Of a stretch of 64,000 nt of DNA, positions 17,224-25,438 are shown piece by piece; position 1 is the stretch's first letter, and each line of letters begins with the position of its first letter. The notes beneath the pieces were generated by a model that saw only the letters and a program-made list of their open reading frames with translations, did not search any database and was not told the origin of the DNA. Both the position numbers and the translations under genes were made by a program. Origin of the DNA: Luteolibacter yonseiensis. GTDB taxonomy: Bacteria; Verrucomicrobiota; Verrucomicrobiia; Verrucomicrobiales; Akkermansiaceae. Location: the NCBI RefSeq assembly GCF_016595465.1, contig NZ_JAENIK010000010.1:4606-68605 (forward strand). The letters are read 5' to 3'.

Positions 17224-18357
17224 TCACGCCCGCCGCAGCCAGTCCGCCACCGCGCGGGCCGCGCGTTCGTGCGCGCCCCTGCCACCCAGCGCGGCGGAGG
17301 TCTCCGCGAGGCGGGCCTGGAGGGTGGTCCGCCGCTCCGGGGATTCCAGGAACGCCTGCAACGACCGCGAGACCGCCACGGGCTCGGCCTTTCCCTGGAT
17401 GAGCTCCTCGATGACGCCCTTCCCGGCCAGGATGTTCACCAGTCCGATGAACTCGATCTTCACCAGCAGCCTTGCCAGGACATACGTCAGCGGCGCGGTC
17501 CGGTAGACCAGCACATACGGCAGCCCGTAGTAACCGGCCTCCAGCGTGGCCGTCCCGCTGGCGATGACCGCGCAGCACGCCCGCTGCATCAGCGAGTGGC
17601 TCCCCCCCGAGGTCACGCGGATCAGGTCCGCCGCCCCGGCCTCCGCCATCTGGCCGCGGATCTGCTCCGCCAGCTTCGCGGTCGCCGCGGGCACTTCGAA
17701 TTCCAGCGCGGGATTCCACGATTTCAGCCGTTTCGCGGACTCGATCATCATCGGGAACAACCGCGCGATCTCCCGCTCCCGGCTGCCCGGGAAAAGTCCC
17801 ACCAGCCGCCCGTCCCGCGCCACGCCCGGCAGGCGTTTTTCCTCCAGCTCGTCCACCAGCGGATTTCCGACGAAGGACGCTTTCAGTCCGGCTTTTTCAA
17901 AGATCGGCGGTTCGAAAGGGAAAAGGCACAGCACCTCGTCCAGCAGCCGCGCCATCACCGGGATGCGGCGTTTGTTCCACGCCCACACCTTCGGGCTGAT
18001 GTAGTAGACGATCCGCGTGGCCGGGCACTCGCGCCTCACCGCCTCCGCGAAACGCAGGTTGAATCCCGGGTAGTCGATGAGCAGCAGCACGTTGGGTTGG
18101 AATTTTTTCAAATCCGCCAGCATCTCCGCGAAGCGTTCCTTGAACCAGCCGTAGCGTTTCAACACCTCCCAGACGCCCATCACCGCCGCGTCCTCCACCC
18201 AGTCCCGCAATCCGCCGCCCGCGACCTCCGCCATTTCCGGCCCGCCGGCACCGTGGATCTCCACGCCCGGCACCATCTCCCGCAGCGACCGCAGCAGGCC
18301 CGCGCCATGGGCATCCCCGCTCAATTCCCCCGCGACCACGTAAACCCGTTCTGCCAT
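17224..18357 (-). CDS. lpxB: lipid-A-disaccharide synthase
   Basis: A 377-residue protein with the LpxB motifs in order: VVAGELSGDAHGAGLL (residues 7-22), IHGAGGPEMAEVAGG, VLLLIDYPGFNLRFAE, VYYISPKVWAWNKRRI, FVGNPLVDEL, VGLFPGSREREIARLFP, VIASGTATLEAGYYGLPYVLVYRT and the closing GLVNILAGKGVIEELIQG. It joins UDP-diacylglucosamine and lipid X to form the lipid A disaccharide at the inner membrane, which implies an LPS-bearing outer membrane. The frame extends 51 codons upstream, but the family starts at MAERVYVVAGE, so 18357 was chosen. Divergent from the TPR gene at 18513. Other lpx genes are not in the window. Confidence 0.96.
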   Translation of the reverse strand: MAERVYVVAGELSGDAHGAGLLRSLREMVPGVEIHGAGGPEMAEVAGGGLRDWVEDAAVMGVWEVLKRYGWFKERFAEMLADLKKFQPNVLLLIDYPGFNLRFAEAVRRECPATRIVYYISPKVWAWNKRRIPVMARLLDEVLCLFPFEPPIFEKAGLKASFVGNPLVDELEEKRLPGVARDGRLVGLFPGSREREIARLFPMMIESAKRLKSWNPALEFEVPAATAKLAEQIRGQMAEAGAADLIRVTSGGSHSLMQRACCAVIASGTATLEAGYYGLPYVLVYRTAPLTYVLARLLVKIEFIGLVNILAGKGVIEELIQGKAEPVAVSRSLQAFLESPERRTTLQARLAETSAALGGRGAHERAARAVADWLRRA

Positions 18358-18512
18358 GCGGCGCGAGGCTCCCGCCCCGGCGGTGAAAAATCCAGCCAAT
18401 TCCCCGCAACCCGCCCGCAGGCAAGGAAATCCGCCAACTTGCAGACTTCCGCATTGATTTCGACGCCGCTGCCGCTTTGATCGGGGTCCCGCAGCCCTGC
18501 AAATTTTCAACC

Positions 18513-19319
18513 ATGTCCGCTGACCCCAAAGAAACCGCCGTCCCGCTTGCCGAAATTTCCCAAGGGCCGAATGCCTTCGAAGCGTTTCTCGACAGGAATC
18601 AGAAGGGCCTCGTCGCCTTCGCCGCAGCCCTCGCCCTCGGTGCCGCCGGGGTGGTCGTCTACCGCGGCATCGCCCAAGGCACGCGGGAAGCCGCGGGTGC
18701 CGCCCTCGTCAAGGCGGAGAGCTCCGCCGCCTATCAGGCGGTGGCGGACGGCCATGCGGACACCTCCGCCGCCGGCAGCGCCCTCGTCCTCCTCGCGAAC
18801 CAGCAATGGATCGTGAACGAGAAGGACAACTCCGTCGCCACCCTCCAGAAATTCATTTCCACCTACCCGGAGCATCCCGCCATCTACTCCGCCAAGGCGA
18901 ACCTCGGCTCCAAGCTGATGGCCTTGGGCAAAACCGGGGATGCCACCAAGATTCTTGAAGAACTCGTCTCCACCCCGGAGGCCAAGTACATCGCCCCCTT
19001 CGCCCTCGTCTCCCTCGGAGACATCGCGAAAACCGGCGGAGACCTCGCCAAGGCCGAGGAATCCTACAAGAAGGTGCAGTCCGACTACCCGGACAGCCCC
19101 TTCTCCCAGACCGCCAGCCAGCGCCTCCTCGTCCTCAAGGCCAAGTCCCCCTTGGAAATCGAGCCGCCTCCGGCTCCCCCCGCCCCTCCCGCACCCGGTG
19201 GTGCCGGAGCGCCCCCTTCCCTGACTCCCGCACCGACCTCCGTCGTGCCGAGCCTGGAAGTCCCCGTGGAACCCCCGGTCCAGGCGCCGGTGGAAGAACC
19301 CGCCGCCCCGAAGCCGTAA
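18513..19319 (+). CDS. membrane-anchored TPR-like protein
   Basis: A 268-residue protein. A short cytoplasmic N-terminus is followed by one membrane segment (about residues 24-46, GLVAFAAALALGAAGVVVYR) and a helical periplasmic region with TPR-like repeats (NQQWIVNEKDNSVATLQKFI, YPEHPAIYSAKANLGSKLMA, KTGGDLAKAEESYKKVQSDYPDSPFSQTASQRL). The last 50 residues are Pro/Ala-rich. It resembles YfgM-type or Tol-Pal-associated tetratricopeptide proteins; the exact family is not certain. The bactofilin gene starts 49 bp downstream, so a role in envelope or cell-shape assembly is possible. Confidence 0.8.
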   Translation: MSADPKETAVPLAEISQGPNAFEAFLDRNQKGLVAFAAALALGAAGVVVYRGIAQGTREAAGAALVKAESSAAYQAVADGHADTSAAGSALVLLANQQWIVNEKDNSVATLQKFISTYPEHPAIYSAKANLGSKLMALGKTGDATKILEELVSTPEAKYIAPFALVSLGDIAKTGGDLAKAEESYKKVQSDYPDSPFSQTASQRLLVLKAKSPLEIEPPPAPPAPPAPGGAGAPPSLTPAPTSVVPSLEVPVEPPVQAPVEEPAAPKP

Positions 19320-19368
19320 GACAGCAATCGATTTGACATCCCACTAACTCCAACCACTCTTTACCACC

Positions 19369-19935
19369 GTGTTTAAAAAAGTAATCGGCCACGACAACAG
19401 CGAAGCCCAGCGCTCCGCCCCACCCCTTCCGGAAACCAGCCACCCGGCCCCCGTCTCCGCACCCGCGCCCGCCCCGTCCTACGGCGCGCCGCAGCAGCCC
19501 GCCGCCTCCGCAGCGGCCCGCCCCGCCACCGCAGGCACCACCCGCAACGTCCTTTCCACCGACGTGGAGATCAAAGGCACCGTGAAATTCACCAACGATC
19601 TCGTCGTGGACGGCAAGATCGAGGGTGAGATCCAGTCGGACGGAAACCTCACCGTCGGCGAGAACGCCCGCATCAAGGCCGAGATCAAGACCGCCACCGT
19701 CATCGTCTACGGCAAGGTCCATGGCAACCTCACCGCCACCGACCGCATCGAACTCAAGGCCAGCGCCGAAGTCGTCGGCGACATCAAGGCCAAGACCCTC
19801 TCCATCGAGGCAGGTGCCATCTTCGTCGGAAAATCCACCGTTGGCACCCCTGCCAACCTCCCGGCGGCCGCTCCCGCAAAGGCGGCCACTCCGGAAGCTC
19901 CGAAACAAGGTGATCTCACCGGTACTGGTGTTTGA
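19369..19935 (+). CDS. bactofilin
   Basis: A 188-residue protein with GTG start. An unstructured Ala/Pro-rich N-terminus (to about 55) and C-terminus (from about 160) flank a bactofilin (DUF583) core of repeated short beta strands: VLSTDVEIKGTVKF, LVVDGKIEGEIQSDGNLTVG, ARIKAEIKTATVIVYGKVHG, RIELKASAEVVGDIKAKTLSI. Bactofilins polymerise into filaments that help organise cell shape and wall enzymes. A TTGACA box lies at 19333, but I see no good -10. The gene sits between a TPR protein and a second bactofilin-like gene, suggesting a small cytoskeletal operon. Confidence 0.93.
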   Translation: MFKKVIGHDNSEAQRSAPPLPETSHPAPVSAPAPAPSYGAPQQPAASAAARPATAGTTRNVLSTDVEIKGTVKFTNDLVVDGKIEGEIQSDGNLTVGENARIKAEIKTATVIVYGKVHGNLTATDRIELKASAEVVGDIKAKTLSIEAGAIFVGKSTVGTPANLPAAAPAKAATPEAPKQGDLTGTGV

Positions 19936-19977
19936 TCCGCCGCAGGCTCTTCCCCCAAACCTCCGCCCGCTCCCGCC

Positions 19978-20802
19978 ATGGCCGATGAGCCGCTGCGCCA
20001 TCGCATCGAGGTGACCTGCCCGGAATGCGGGCAGTCCCAGATCGAGCCCGCGCTCGTGGTCTCCACACAGTGCCGGGCCTGCCGCGCGAACTTCCAGGTC
20101 CGCGAAGGCAAGGGTGTGGTCAGGAACCGCCCCATCACCCGCCTCGCCAAACCACGGCGGGACTCCGACCCCGAGCCGGAAATCCCGCCCGCCCGCAAGG
20201 CATCCCCCTTCGTCCTCCGCAGCCCGCAGCCGCCCGCCCGCTCGCTCCTCAAGCGGCTCTTCAGCCCCACCAAACCGCCGCGGGCCGTCACCTGCTTCGG
20301 CTGTGGCAACCACTACACCGCCAGCGCCGAGGCCCAGTCCAGCCAGTGCCCCAAGTGCAGCGGCTACGTCAGCCTCCAGGACTACGAGATCACCGAACCG
20401 TGGAACCGCCGCATCCAGACCGGGGGCGACGTGACCATCACCAAGACCGGCGCCGTATCCGGCGTCACCCTCCGCTGCCACAACCTCCTCGTCCTCGGCG
20501 AGCTCGCCGGCTCCGTGGAATGCACCGGAGACCTCACCATCCGCAGCCATGGCAAGATCATCGGCCGCGTGCACTGCCGGAACCTCCGCGTCGAAAAAGG
20601 CGCGCGTGTCGAATTCCTCCACCCCGTCACCGCCGTCACCGCCTACATCGACGGCCACGTCCGCGGCCAGATCTCCTGCACCGGCTCCGTCACCCTCCAG
20701 AAACGCGCCCACCTCCAGGGCCTCGTCCGCACCAGCTCCCTCATCGTCAAACCGGGAGCCAAGCACACCGGGTCCATCGAAATGGTCACCTCCAATATTT
20801 AA
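19978..20802 (+). CDS. double zinc-ribbon bactofilin-like protein
   Basis: A 274-residue protein combining two zinc ribbons and a bactofilin-like domain. Ribbon 1: CPECG at about 14-18 with CRAC about 20 residues later. Ribbon 2: CFGCG near 106 with CPKC near 124. A basic Pro-rich linker lies between them. Residues about 140-270 show the short-strand beta-helix pattern of bactofilins (GGDVTITKTGAVSGVTLRCH, LLVLGELAGSVECTGDLTI, GKIIGRVHCRNLRVEKGARV). No membrane segment. The zinc ribbons may bind nucleic acid or protein, perhaps linking the filament to another structure; this is an inference. It starts 42 bp after the bactofilin gene. Confidence 0.85.
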   Translation: MADEPLRHRIEVTCPECGQSQIEPALVVSTQCRACRANFQVREGKGVVRNRPITRLAKPRRDSDPEPEIPPARKASPFVLRSPQPPARSLLKRLFSPTKPPRAVTCFGCGNHYTASAEAQSSQCPKCSGYVSLQDYEITEPWNRRIQTGGDVTITKTGAVSGVTLRCHNLLVLGELAGSVECTGDLTIRSHGKIIGRVHCRNLRVEKGARVEFLHPVTAVTAYIDGHVRGQISCTGSVTLQKRAHLQGLVRTSSLIVKPGAKHTGSIEMVTSNI

Positions 20803-20807
20803 GCTCT

Positions 20808-20904
20808 GAATTTTAAGCATTAAATTCTAAACGAAGAGATCGGCAAACAAGCGTCGATTTCCTCTTCTGTTTTGGAATTTCATGCTTAAGATTTAAAATT
20901 TTCC
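20808..20904 (+). repeat. long AT-rich hairpin upstream of nadA
   Basis: An imperfect inverted repeat fills the gap before nadA. Outer arms are gaattttaagcattaaatt (from 20809) and a near-complement ending tgcttaagatttaaaattt (to 20902); inner arms are gaagagatcg and cgatttcctcttc. It could act as an attenuator or transcription end, or be another dispersed repeat. There is no terminal T-run of more than four. Confidence 0.6.
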
Positions 20905-20909
20905 CCAAC

Positions 20910-21845
20910 ATGCTCGCCGCACTCGATCTCAAGGAAGAAATCCTGGCCCTCAAGAAAGCCCGGAACGCCGTCATCCTCGCCCACAACTACCAGACCGGTG
21001 ACATCCAGGACGTCGCCGACTACGTGGGCGACTCGCTCGGCCTCGCCTACCACGCCAAGGCCACCGACGCCGACGTCATCGTCTTCTGCGGCGTCCACTT
21101 CATGGCGGAGACCGCGAAAATCGTGAACCCCGGGAAAATCGTCGTCCTCCCGGACGCCGACGCCGGTTGCTCGCTTGAGCAATCCTGCCCCGCCCCCCAG
21201 CTCGAGGCCTTCCTCAAGGCGAACGCGGAAAAGAACTACTACGTCATCGCCTACATCAACTGCTCCGGCGGCGTGAAAGCCCTCTGCGACGTCATCTGCA
21301 CCTCCGGAAACGCGGTGAAGATCGTCAACCAGGCCCCCGCCGACCGCCCCATCCTCTTCGTCCCGGACGAAAACCTCGGCGCATGGGTCATCGAGCAGAC
21401 CGGCCGCAAGATGGACCTTTGGAAAGGCAACTGCTACGTCCACGTCGAGTTCACCCGCGACTCCATCAACCGCATCAAGGCCGAGTTCCCCGACGCTCTC
21501 GTCGTCGCCCACCCCGAGTGCCCGCAGGCCGTCCGCCTCCTCGCCGACGAAGTGTGCTCCACCGAGAAAATGATCACCTTCTGCAAGAACGCCCCGGTAA
21601 AGGACATCATCGTCGTCACCGAGAGCGGCATGCTCCACCGCCTCCGCAAGGAGTGCCCGGACAAGAACCTCATCCCCGGCCCCACCGACCGCTGCGCCTG
21701 CGCCGATTGCCGCTACATGAAGATGAACACCATGCAGAAACTCCGCGACTGCCTGGACACCCTCCAGCCCCGCGTCGAAATGGAGGAATCCCTCCGCGCC
21801 CGCGCCGAGGTCCCGCTGCTGAGAATGCTCGAACAGTCCAAGTAA
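20910..21845 (+). CDS. nadA: quinolinate synthase
   Basis: A 311-residue protein with full NadA length and motifs: AHNYQTGDIQDVADYVGDSLGLA near the N-terminus, FCGVHFMAETAKIV, DAGCSLEQSC with Cys87, WKGNCYVHVEF with Cys175, and CACADC with Cys264/267. Cys87, Cys175 and one of the last cysteines are the expected ligands of the [4Fe-4S] cluster. It condenses iminoaspartate with dihydroxyacetone phosphate to quinolinate in NAD synthesis. nadB and nadC are not in the window. The 3' end of the gene forms the first unit of a tandem duplication (21804-21986), so the last 14 codons lie inside a repeat. Confidence 0.97.
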   Translation: MLAALDLKEEILALKKARNAVILAHNYQTGDIQDVADYVGDSLGLAYHAKATDADVIVFCGVHFMAETAKIVNPGKIVVLPDADAGCSLEQSCPAPQLEAFLKANAEKNYYVIAYINCSGGVKALCDVICTSGNAVKIVNQAPADRPILFVPDENLGAWVIEQTGRKMDLWKGNCYVHVEFTRDSINRIKAEFPDALVVAHPECPQAVRLLADEVCSTEKMITFCKNAPVKDIIVVTESGMLHRLRKECPDKNLIPGPTDRCACADCRYMKMNTMQKLRDCLDTLQPRVEMEESLRARAEVPLLRMLEQSK

Positions 21846-21986
21846 CCGCGCCGGGATCCCGCTGCCGAGAATGCTCAGCAGTCCAAGTAACCGCGCCGAA
21901 GCTCCGCTGCCGAGAATGCTCAAGCAGTCCAAGTAACTGCGCCGGGATCCCGCTACCGAGAATGCTGGAGCGGTCGAAATAACCGC
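21804..21986 (+). repeat. 46-bp tandem repeat made from the nadA 3' end
   Basis: Four units of 45-46 bp start at 21804, 21850, 21895 and 21941. Unit 1 is the end of nadA including its stop. Each later unit keeps gagaatgct and the tcc-aag-taa or tcg-aaa-taa ending. A partial fifth unit (gccgggagatcc) follows. It stops about 45 bp before element A copy A5. Confidence 0.9.
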
Positions 21987-22016
21987 GCCGGGAGATCCGG
22001 TCCCGCGCCGCGGCAT

Positions 22017-22245
22017 CTTCAGCACCAAGCATCTTCAGCACCAAAGGTGCGCAATGAGAGAGCCCAGGGCAGCGCCCTGGGAATTGGACCACGCAGCACA
22101 TGGAGTCCTGCAGGGACGGCATCCCTGGCACGCCGCACCACCCTTGATTTCGTCCCTTCAGGACTTGAGAAATGAGGCGGTCCATGACCCGGGGTTGCGC
22201 TTCGCTCACCCCGGGCTGTCACATTCCGCACCTTTGGTGCTCAAG
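22017..22245 (+). repeat. element A, copy A5 (short arm first), with doubled left end
   Basis: Main element at 22033-22245. An extra fragment cttcagcaccaag at 22017 repeats the start of the left arm. Short hairpin: cccagggcagcgccctggg. Long hairpin: cccgggg/ccccggg around ttgcgcttcgctca. The left arm has a change (gtgcgcaatg) not mirrored on the right. Confidence 0.9.
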
Positions 22246-22305
22246 AGTTCCACATCTTCCTTATCTCCTCACCTCGAAACCGATCCCAACAAATCGGAGG
22301 ATGAG

Positions 22306-22386
22306 CCTCCGCACCTCCGCACCTCCGCACCTCCGCACCTCCGCACCTCCGCACCTCCGCACCTCCGCACCTCCGCATCTCCGCAC
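22306..22386. repeat. 9-bp minisatellite
   Basis: About eight copies of cctccgcac between element A copies A5 and A6. Confidence 0.93.
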
Positions 22387-22425
22387 CATGACTAGTCACC
22401 GCCTCATCATGTCCTCTCCCGGCAT

Positions 22426-22636
22426 CTTCAGCACCAAAGGTGCGCGATGAGAGAGCCCAGGGCAACGCCCTGGGAATGGACCACGCAGCACATGGAGTCC
22501 TGAAAGGACGGCATCCCTGGCGCACCGCAGAACCCTTGATTTCGTCCCTTCAGGACTTGGGAAATGAGCGGTCCATGACCCGGGGTTGCGCTTCGCTCAC
22601 CCCGGGCTGTCACATTCCGCACCTTTGGTGCTCAAG
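22426..22636 (+). repeat. element A, copy A6 (short arm first)
   Basis: A 211-bp copy with short hairpin cccagggcaacgccctggg, centre agtcctgaaaggac / gtcccttcaggact and a long hairpin of cccgggg/ccccggg. The short stem differs from A1 (cccatgg/ccatggg) at paired positions. Confidence 0.9.
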
Positions 22637-22679
22637 AGTTCCACATCTTCCTCTTCCGCATCTTCCTCTTCTCTTACAA

Positions 22680-22776
<97 letters not shown>

Positions 22777-22825
22777 TCTTCCCCGCTTCCTCCGCATTTC
22801 AATTTCTCTCCCGTCTTCTTTTCCT

Positions 22826-22908
22826 CGATCATCGCTCACACTCATCTCTCATCGATCCTCCCCTCTTCCTTTCCCCGATCACCGCTCACACTCATCTTTC
22901 ATCGATCA
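22826..22908. repeat. family F repeats, two copies
   Basis: Copies begin at 22826 and 22876, exactly 50 bp apart, about 100-180 bp upstream of metG. The 50-bp step here and the 100-bp step at 2534/2634 suggest an original 50-bp unit. Confidence 0.75.
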
Positions 22909-23002
22909 CTCCCCGCCCTTGCAGGATCGCCCGACTCTGTGTTTCCCTTCCTCCCGGCCCGACGGATGCCGGATCCAGAATCTCAGATTTCAAATTTTTC
23001 CC

Positions 23003-24577
23003 ATGTTCTACCTCACCACCGCCATCGACTACACCAACGGTTCGCCCCACATCGGCCATGCCTATGAAAAGGTCCTCACCGACGTGATCGCCCGCTACCG
23101 CCGCCTGCGCGGGGACGAGGTCTATTTCCTCACCGGCGTGGACCAGCACGGCCAGAAAGTCCAGCAGACGGCGGAAAAAGAGGGTGTCTCCCCAGAGGAA
23201 TTCGTCAAACGCGTCACCGGCAATTTCTCCTCCCTGTGGAAAAAGCTCGATGTGAACTACGACGGCTGGGCGGAAACCACCGACGACCGCCACAAGGCAT
23301 GCGTCCGCGCCATCCTCACCGAGCTCAAGAACCAGGGCCAGCTCTACAAGAAATCCCACTCCGGGTTCTACTCGGTGCGCCAGGAACAATTCCTCCAGGA
23401 ACGCGACCGGGACGAGAACGGCAACTTCGGCCCCGAGTGGGGTGAGATCGTCAACTACGAAGAGGAAAACTGGTATTTCAAACTCAGCGACCACACCGAC
23501 TGGCTGAAGAATTTCCTCGAAACCACCGACGGGATCATCGTCCCCGGCTTCCGGAAATCCGAACTGCTCAACGCGCTTGAGAAAAACTCCGGCATCGACC
23601 TGTGCATCTCCCGCCCCAAGGAGCGCCTGCGCTGGGGCATCGAGTTCCCCTTCGATGAAAACTTCGTCACCTACGTCTGGTTCGACGCGCTCATCAACTA
23701 CATCTCCTTCGCCGGCTACAAGGCGGAGGCGGGTGCGGACCTGCCGGATTTTGCGAAACTCTGGCCCGCCGACAGCCGCCCGGTGCACGTCATCGGCAAG
23801 GACATCCTCATCCCCGCGCACGGCGTCTACTGGTTCTGCATGCTGCACGCCATGGGCTTCACCGACGCACAGATGCCGAAGCTCCTCGTCCACGGATTCT
23901 GGAACGGCCTCGGCGGCGACAAGATGTCGAAATCGCTCGGCAACATCGTCGACCCGGACGAACTCTCGGAAAAATTCGGCGTGGAGGCGATCCGCTACTA
24001 CCTCGTCCGCGACATCGTGACCGGCCGGGACTCGAACTTCGATGTCGAGCGGCTCGTGATGCTCTACAACACGGAACTCGCCAACGAGTTCGGAAACCTC
24101 TGCAACCGTGCCCTGAACATGAGCCAGCGCTTCACCGGCGGCGTGCTCCAGAACACCGGGGAACTCACGGAGGACGACCTCGCGGTGCAAAAGTCGCTCA
24201 CCGAATCCATCGCCGCGTATCAGGCGGCCATGGACGAGTTCGACATTTCCAAGGGACTCGAAGCCCTCAACCGCCACGTCGTCCACTGCAACCAGTACGC
24301 CGAGCGCACCAAGCCGTGGGAGCTGAACAAGAACCCGGAAAACAAGGAGCGCGTCGCCACCATCCTCTACCACTTCGCGGAGAGCGTCGCGCAGATCGCC
24401 GTGCTCATCTCCCCGATCCTGCCCGGGGTCACCGCCAAGCTCGCGGAACAGCTCGAGCTCCCGAGCCTGACGACACTCACCCTCGCCGATCTCCACTGGG
24501 GCCTGCTTCCCGGCGGCCACACCATCGGCAAGCCGAAGCCCGCGTTTCCGAGGATCGTCCTGGAAGAAGCGAAATAA
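23003..24577 (+). CDS. metG: methionine--tRNA ligase
   Basis: A 524-residue class I aminoacyl-tRNA synthetase. The N-terminus MFYLTTAIDYTNGSPHIGHA carries the HIGH motif (HIGH at 16-19), and KMSKS is present in GGDKMSKSLGNIVDPDEL near residue 308. The anticodon-binding helical domain follows (ELANEFGNLCNRALN to KERVATILYHFAESV). The usual zinc-knuckle cysteines of the connective domain are missing: the position normally YC is YSVRQEQF, so this is a zinc-free short type without the C-terminal tRNA-binding extension. It charges tRNA-Met. The frame is open far upstream through repeats, but the family start is 23003. Confidence 0.97.
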   Translation: MFYLTTAIDYTNGSPHIGHAYEKVLTDVIARYRRLRGDEVYFLTGVDQHGQKVQQTAEKEGVSPEEFVKRVTGNFSSLWKKLDVNYDGWAETTDDRHKACVRAILTELKNQGQLYKKSHSGFYSVRQEQFLQERDRDENGNFGPEWGEIVNYEEENWYFKLSDHTDWLKNFLETTDGIIVPGFRKSELLNALEKNSGIDLCISRPKERLRWGIEFPFDENFVTYVWFDALINYISFAGYKAEAGADLPDFAKLWPADSRPVHVIGKDILIPAHGVYWFCMLHAMGFTDAQMPKLLVHGFWNGLGGDKMSKSLGNIVDPDELSEKFGVEAIRYYLVRDIVTGRDSNFDVERLVMLYNTELANEFGNLCNRALNMSQRFTGGVLQNTGELTEDDLAVQKSLTESIAAYQAAMDEFDISKGLEALNRHVVHCNQYAERTKPWELNKNPENKERVATILYHFAESVAQIAVLISPILPGVTAKLAEQLELPSLTTLTLADLHWGLLPGGHTIGKPKPAFPRIVLEEAK

Positions 24578-25271
24578 GACGACATTCCGCAAAATACCGT
24601 GGCCGCCGGGCGGACGGATCGTGGCAGCGGTGCAACCCTCGGGTGCCACCGCCAGGTTATACCGCCAGGTTCGACCGCCAAGCCACCTTCCTTCTCCCCT
24701 GGCGGCCCTTTTGTTTCACGACACTCCGCGCATCGCCGCATCCCGACCGCAAAAAGACCCGATCCCCCGTCCAAAAAACGGCCATTTTTTTCGCCAATCC
24801 GGGTTGTGGAGACGTCCCCATGCGGCTAATATGCGGATGGATTTGATCAACCGCTTTGAGATTGATCAAAACACCGACAGAAAAATCGCTGTTTCAGGCC
24901 ATTCAAATCGATGATGGCCGGAAATGGGACCACTTGTCCGCTTGTGAGGCTTCAAATCCCTTTCTAACGGATTATCTTGCGCTAATTTGATCTCGTTCTG
25001 CGACACTTCGGTGTCAAAGAGCTCACGCCGCAAAAGCTGGTCTATCCAGTTCGTTTCGATCTCCGGGGGGAAGTCTGACGAATATGATCAACCGAGTGGC
25101 GCTGAAAAATGCGCGTTGATATCCGGGGGGATATTCAACGTGCTTTTTTTTTGCCCGGATGGCGGCGTTGCAGAGACGGCTCATCGGGTGGCAATCGGGA
25201 TTGAACCACAGATAGGCGCGGATGATGCCATGGATGATCGACTACGGAATCCATGCCACCGATCGCGCGAT
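24578..25271. other. intergenic, no gene recognised
   Basis: Contains a short inverted pair ggcagcggtgc / ggtgccaccgcc near 24620 and AT-richer DNA from 24830 to 25150. One frame reads ELTPQKLVYPVRFDLRGEV before a stop near 25075, which might be a gene remnant, but too little remains to identify it. The T-run terminator is listed separately. Confidence 0.4.
25114..25153 (+). terminator. intrinsic terminator-like hairpin
   Basis: Stem cgttgatatcc / ggatattcaacg with a short G loop, then tgc and nine T. It is 537 bp after metG, with no recognised gene directly before it; it may have served the lost gene suspected here. Confidence 0.7.
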
Positions 25272-25438
25272 CTTCCGTCCCGGAGGGACATCGGAAATTA
25301 GCCGGTCGGCGCAAGCCACCGGAATGCGTCCCCCCACCTATTGGAGCCTCGCCCCTGCCGGGGCGGCAACATTCTTTGATCCGGATCCGGCGGCTTGGGC
25401 CAACCGGCTAATTTCCGGTGCCCCTACCGGGGCGGAAG
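25272..25438. repeat. family C inverted-repeat element, copy C1
   Basis: Left arm gacatcggaaattagccggt pairs with right arm aaccggctaatttccggtgc; outer ends cttccgtcccggaggg and ccctaccggggcggaag also pair. 167 bp long, between convergent genes. It supplies the last codons and stop of the Asp-rich protein. A half copy lies at 47831-47925. Confidence 0.85.

Noticed and set aside
19135-20820. 561-residue antisense frame over the bactofilin genes
   Set aside because: Low-complexity Gly/Ala/Asp translation; the plus-strand genes have clear families.
22892-24649. 585-residue antisense frame over metG
   Set aside because: Shadow of the metG gene, which has both signature motifs.
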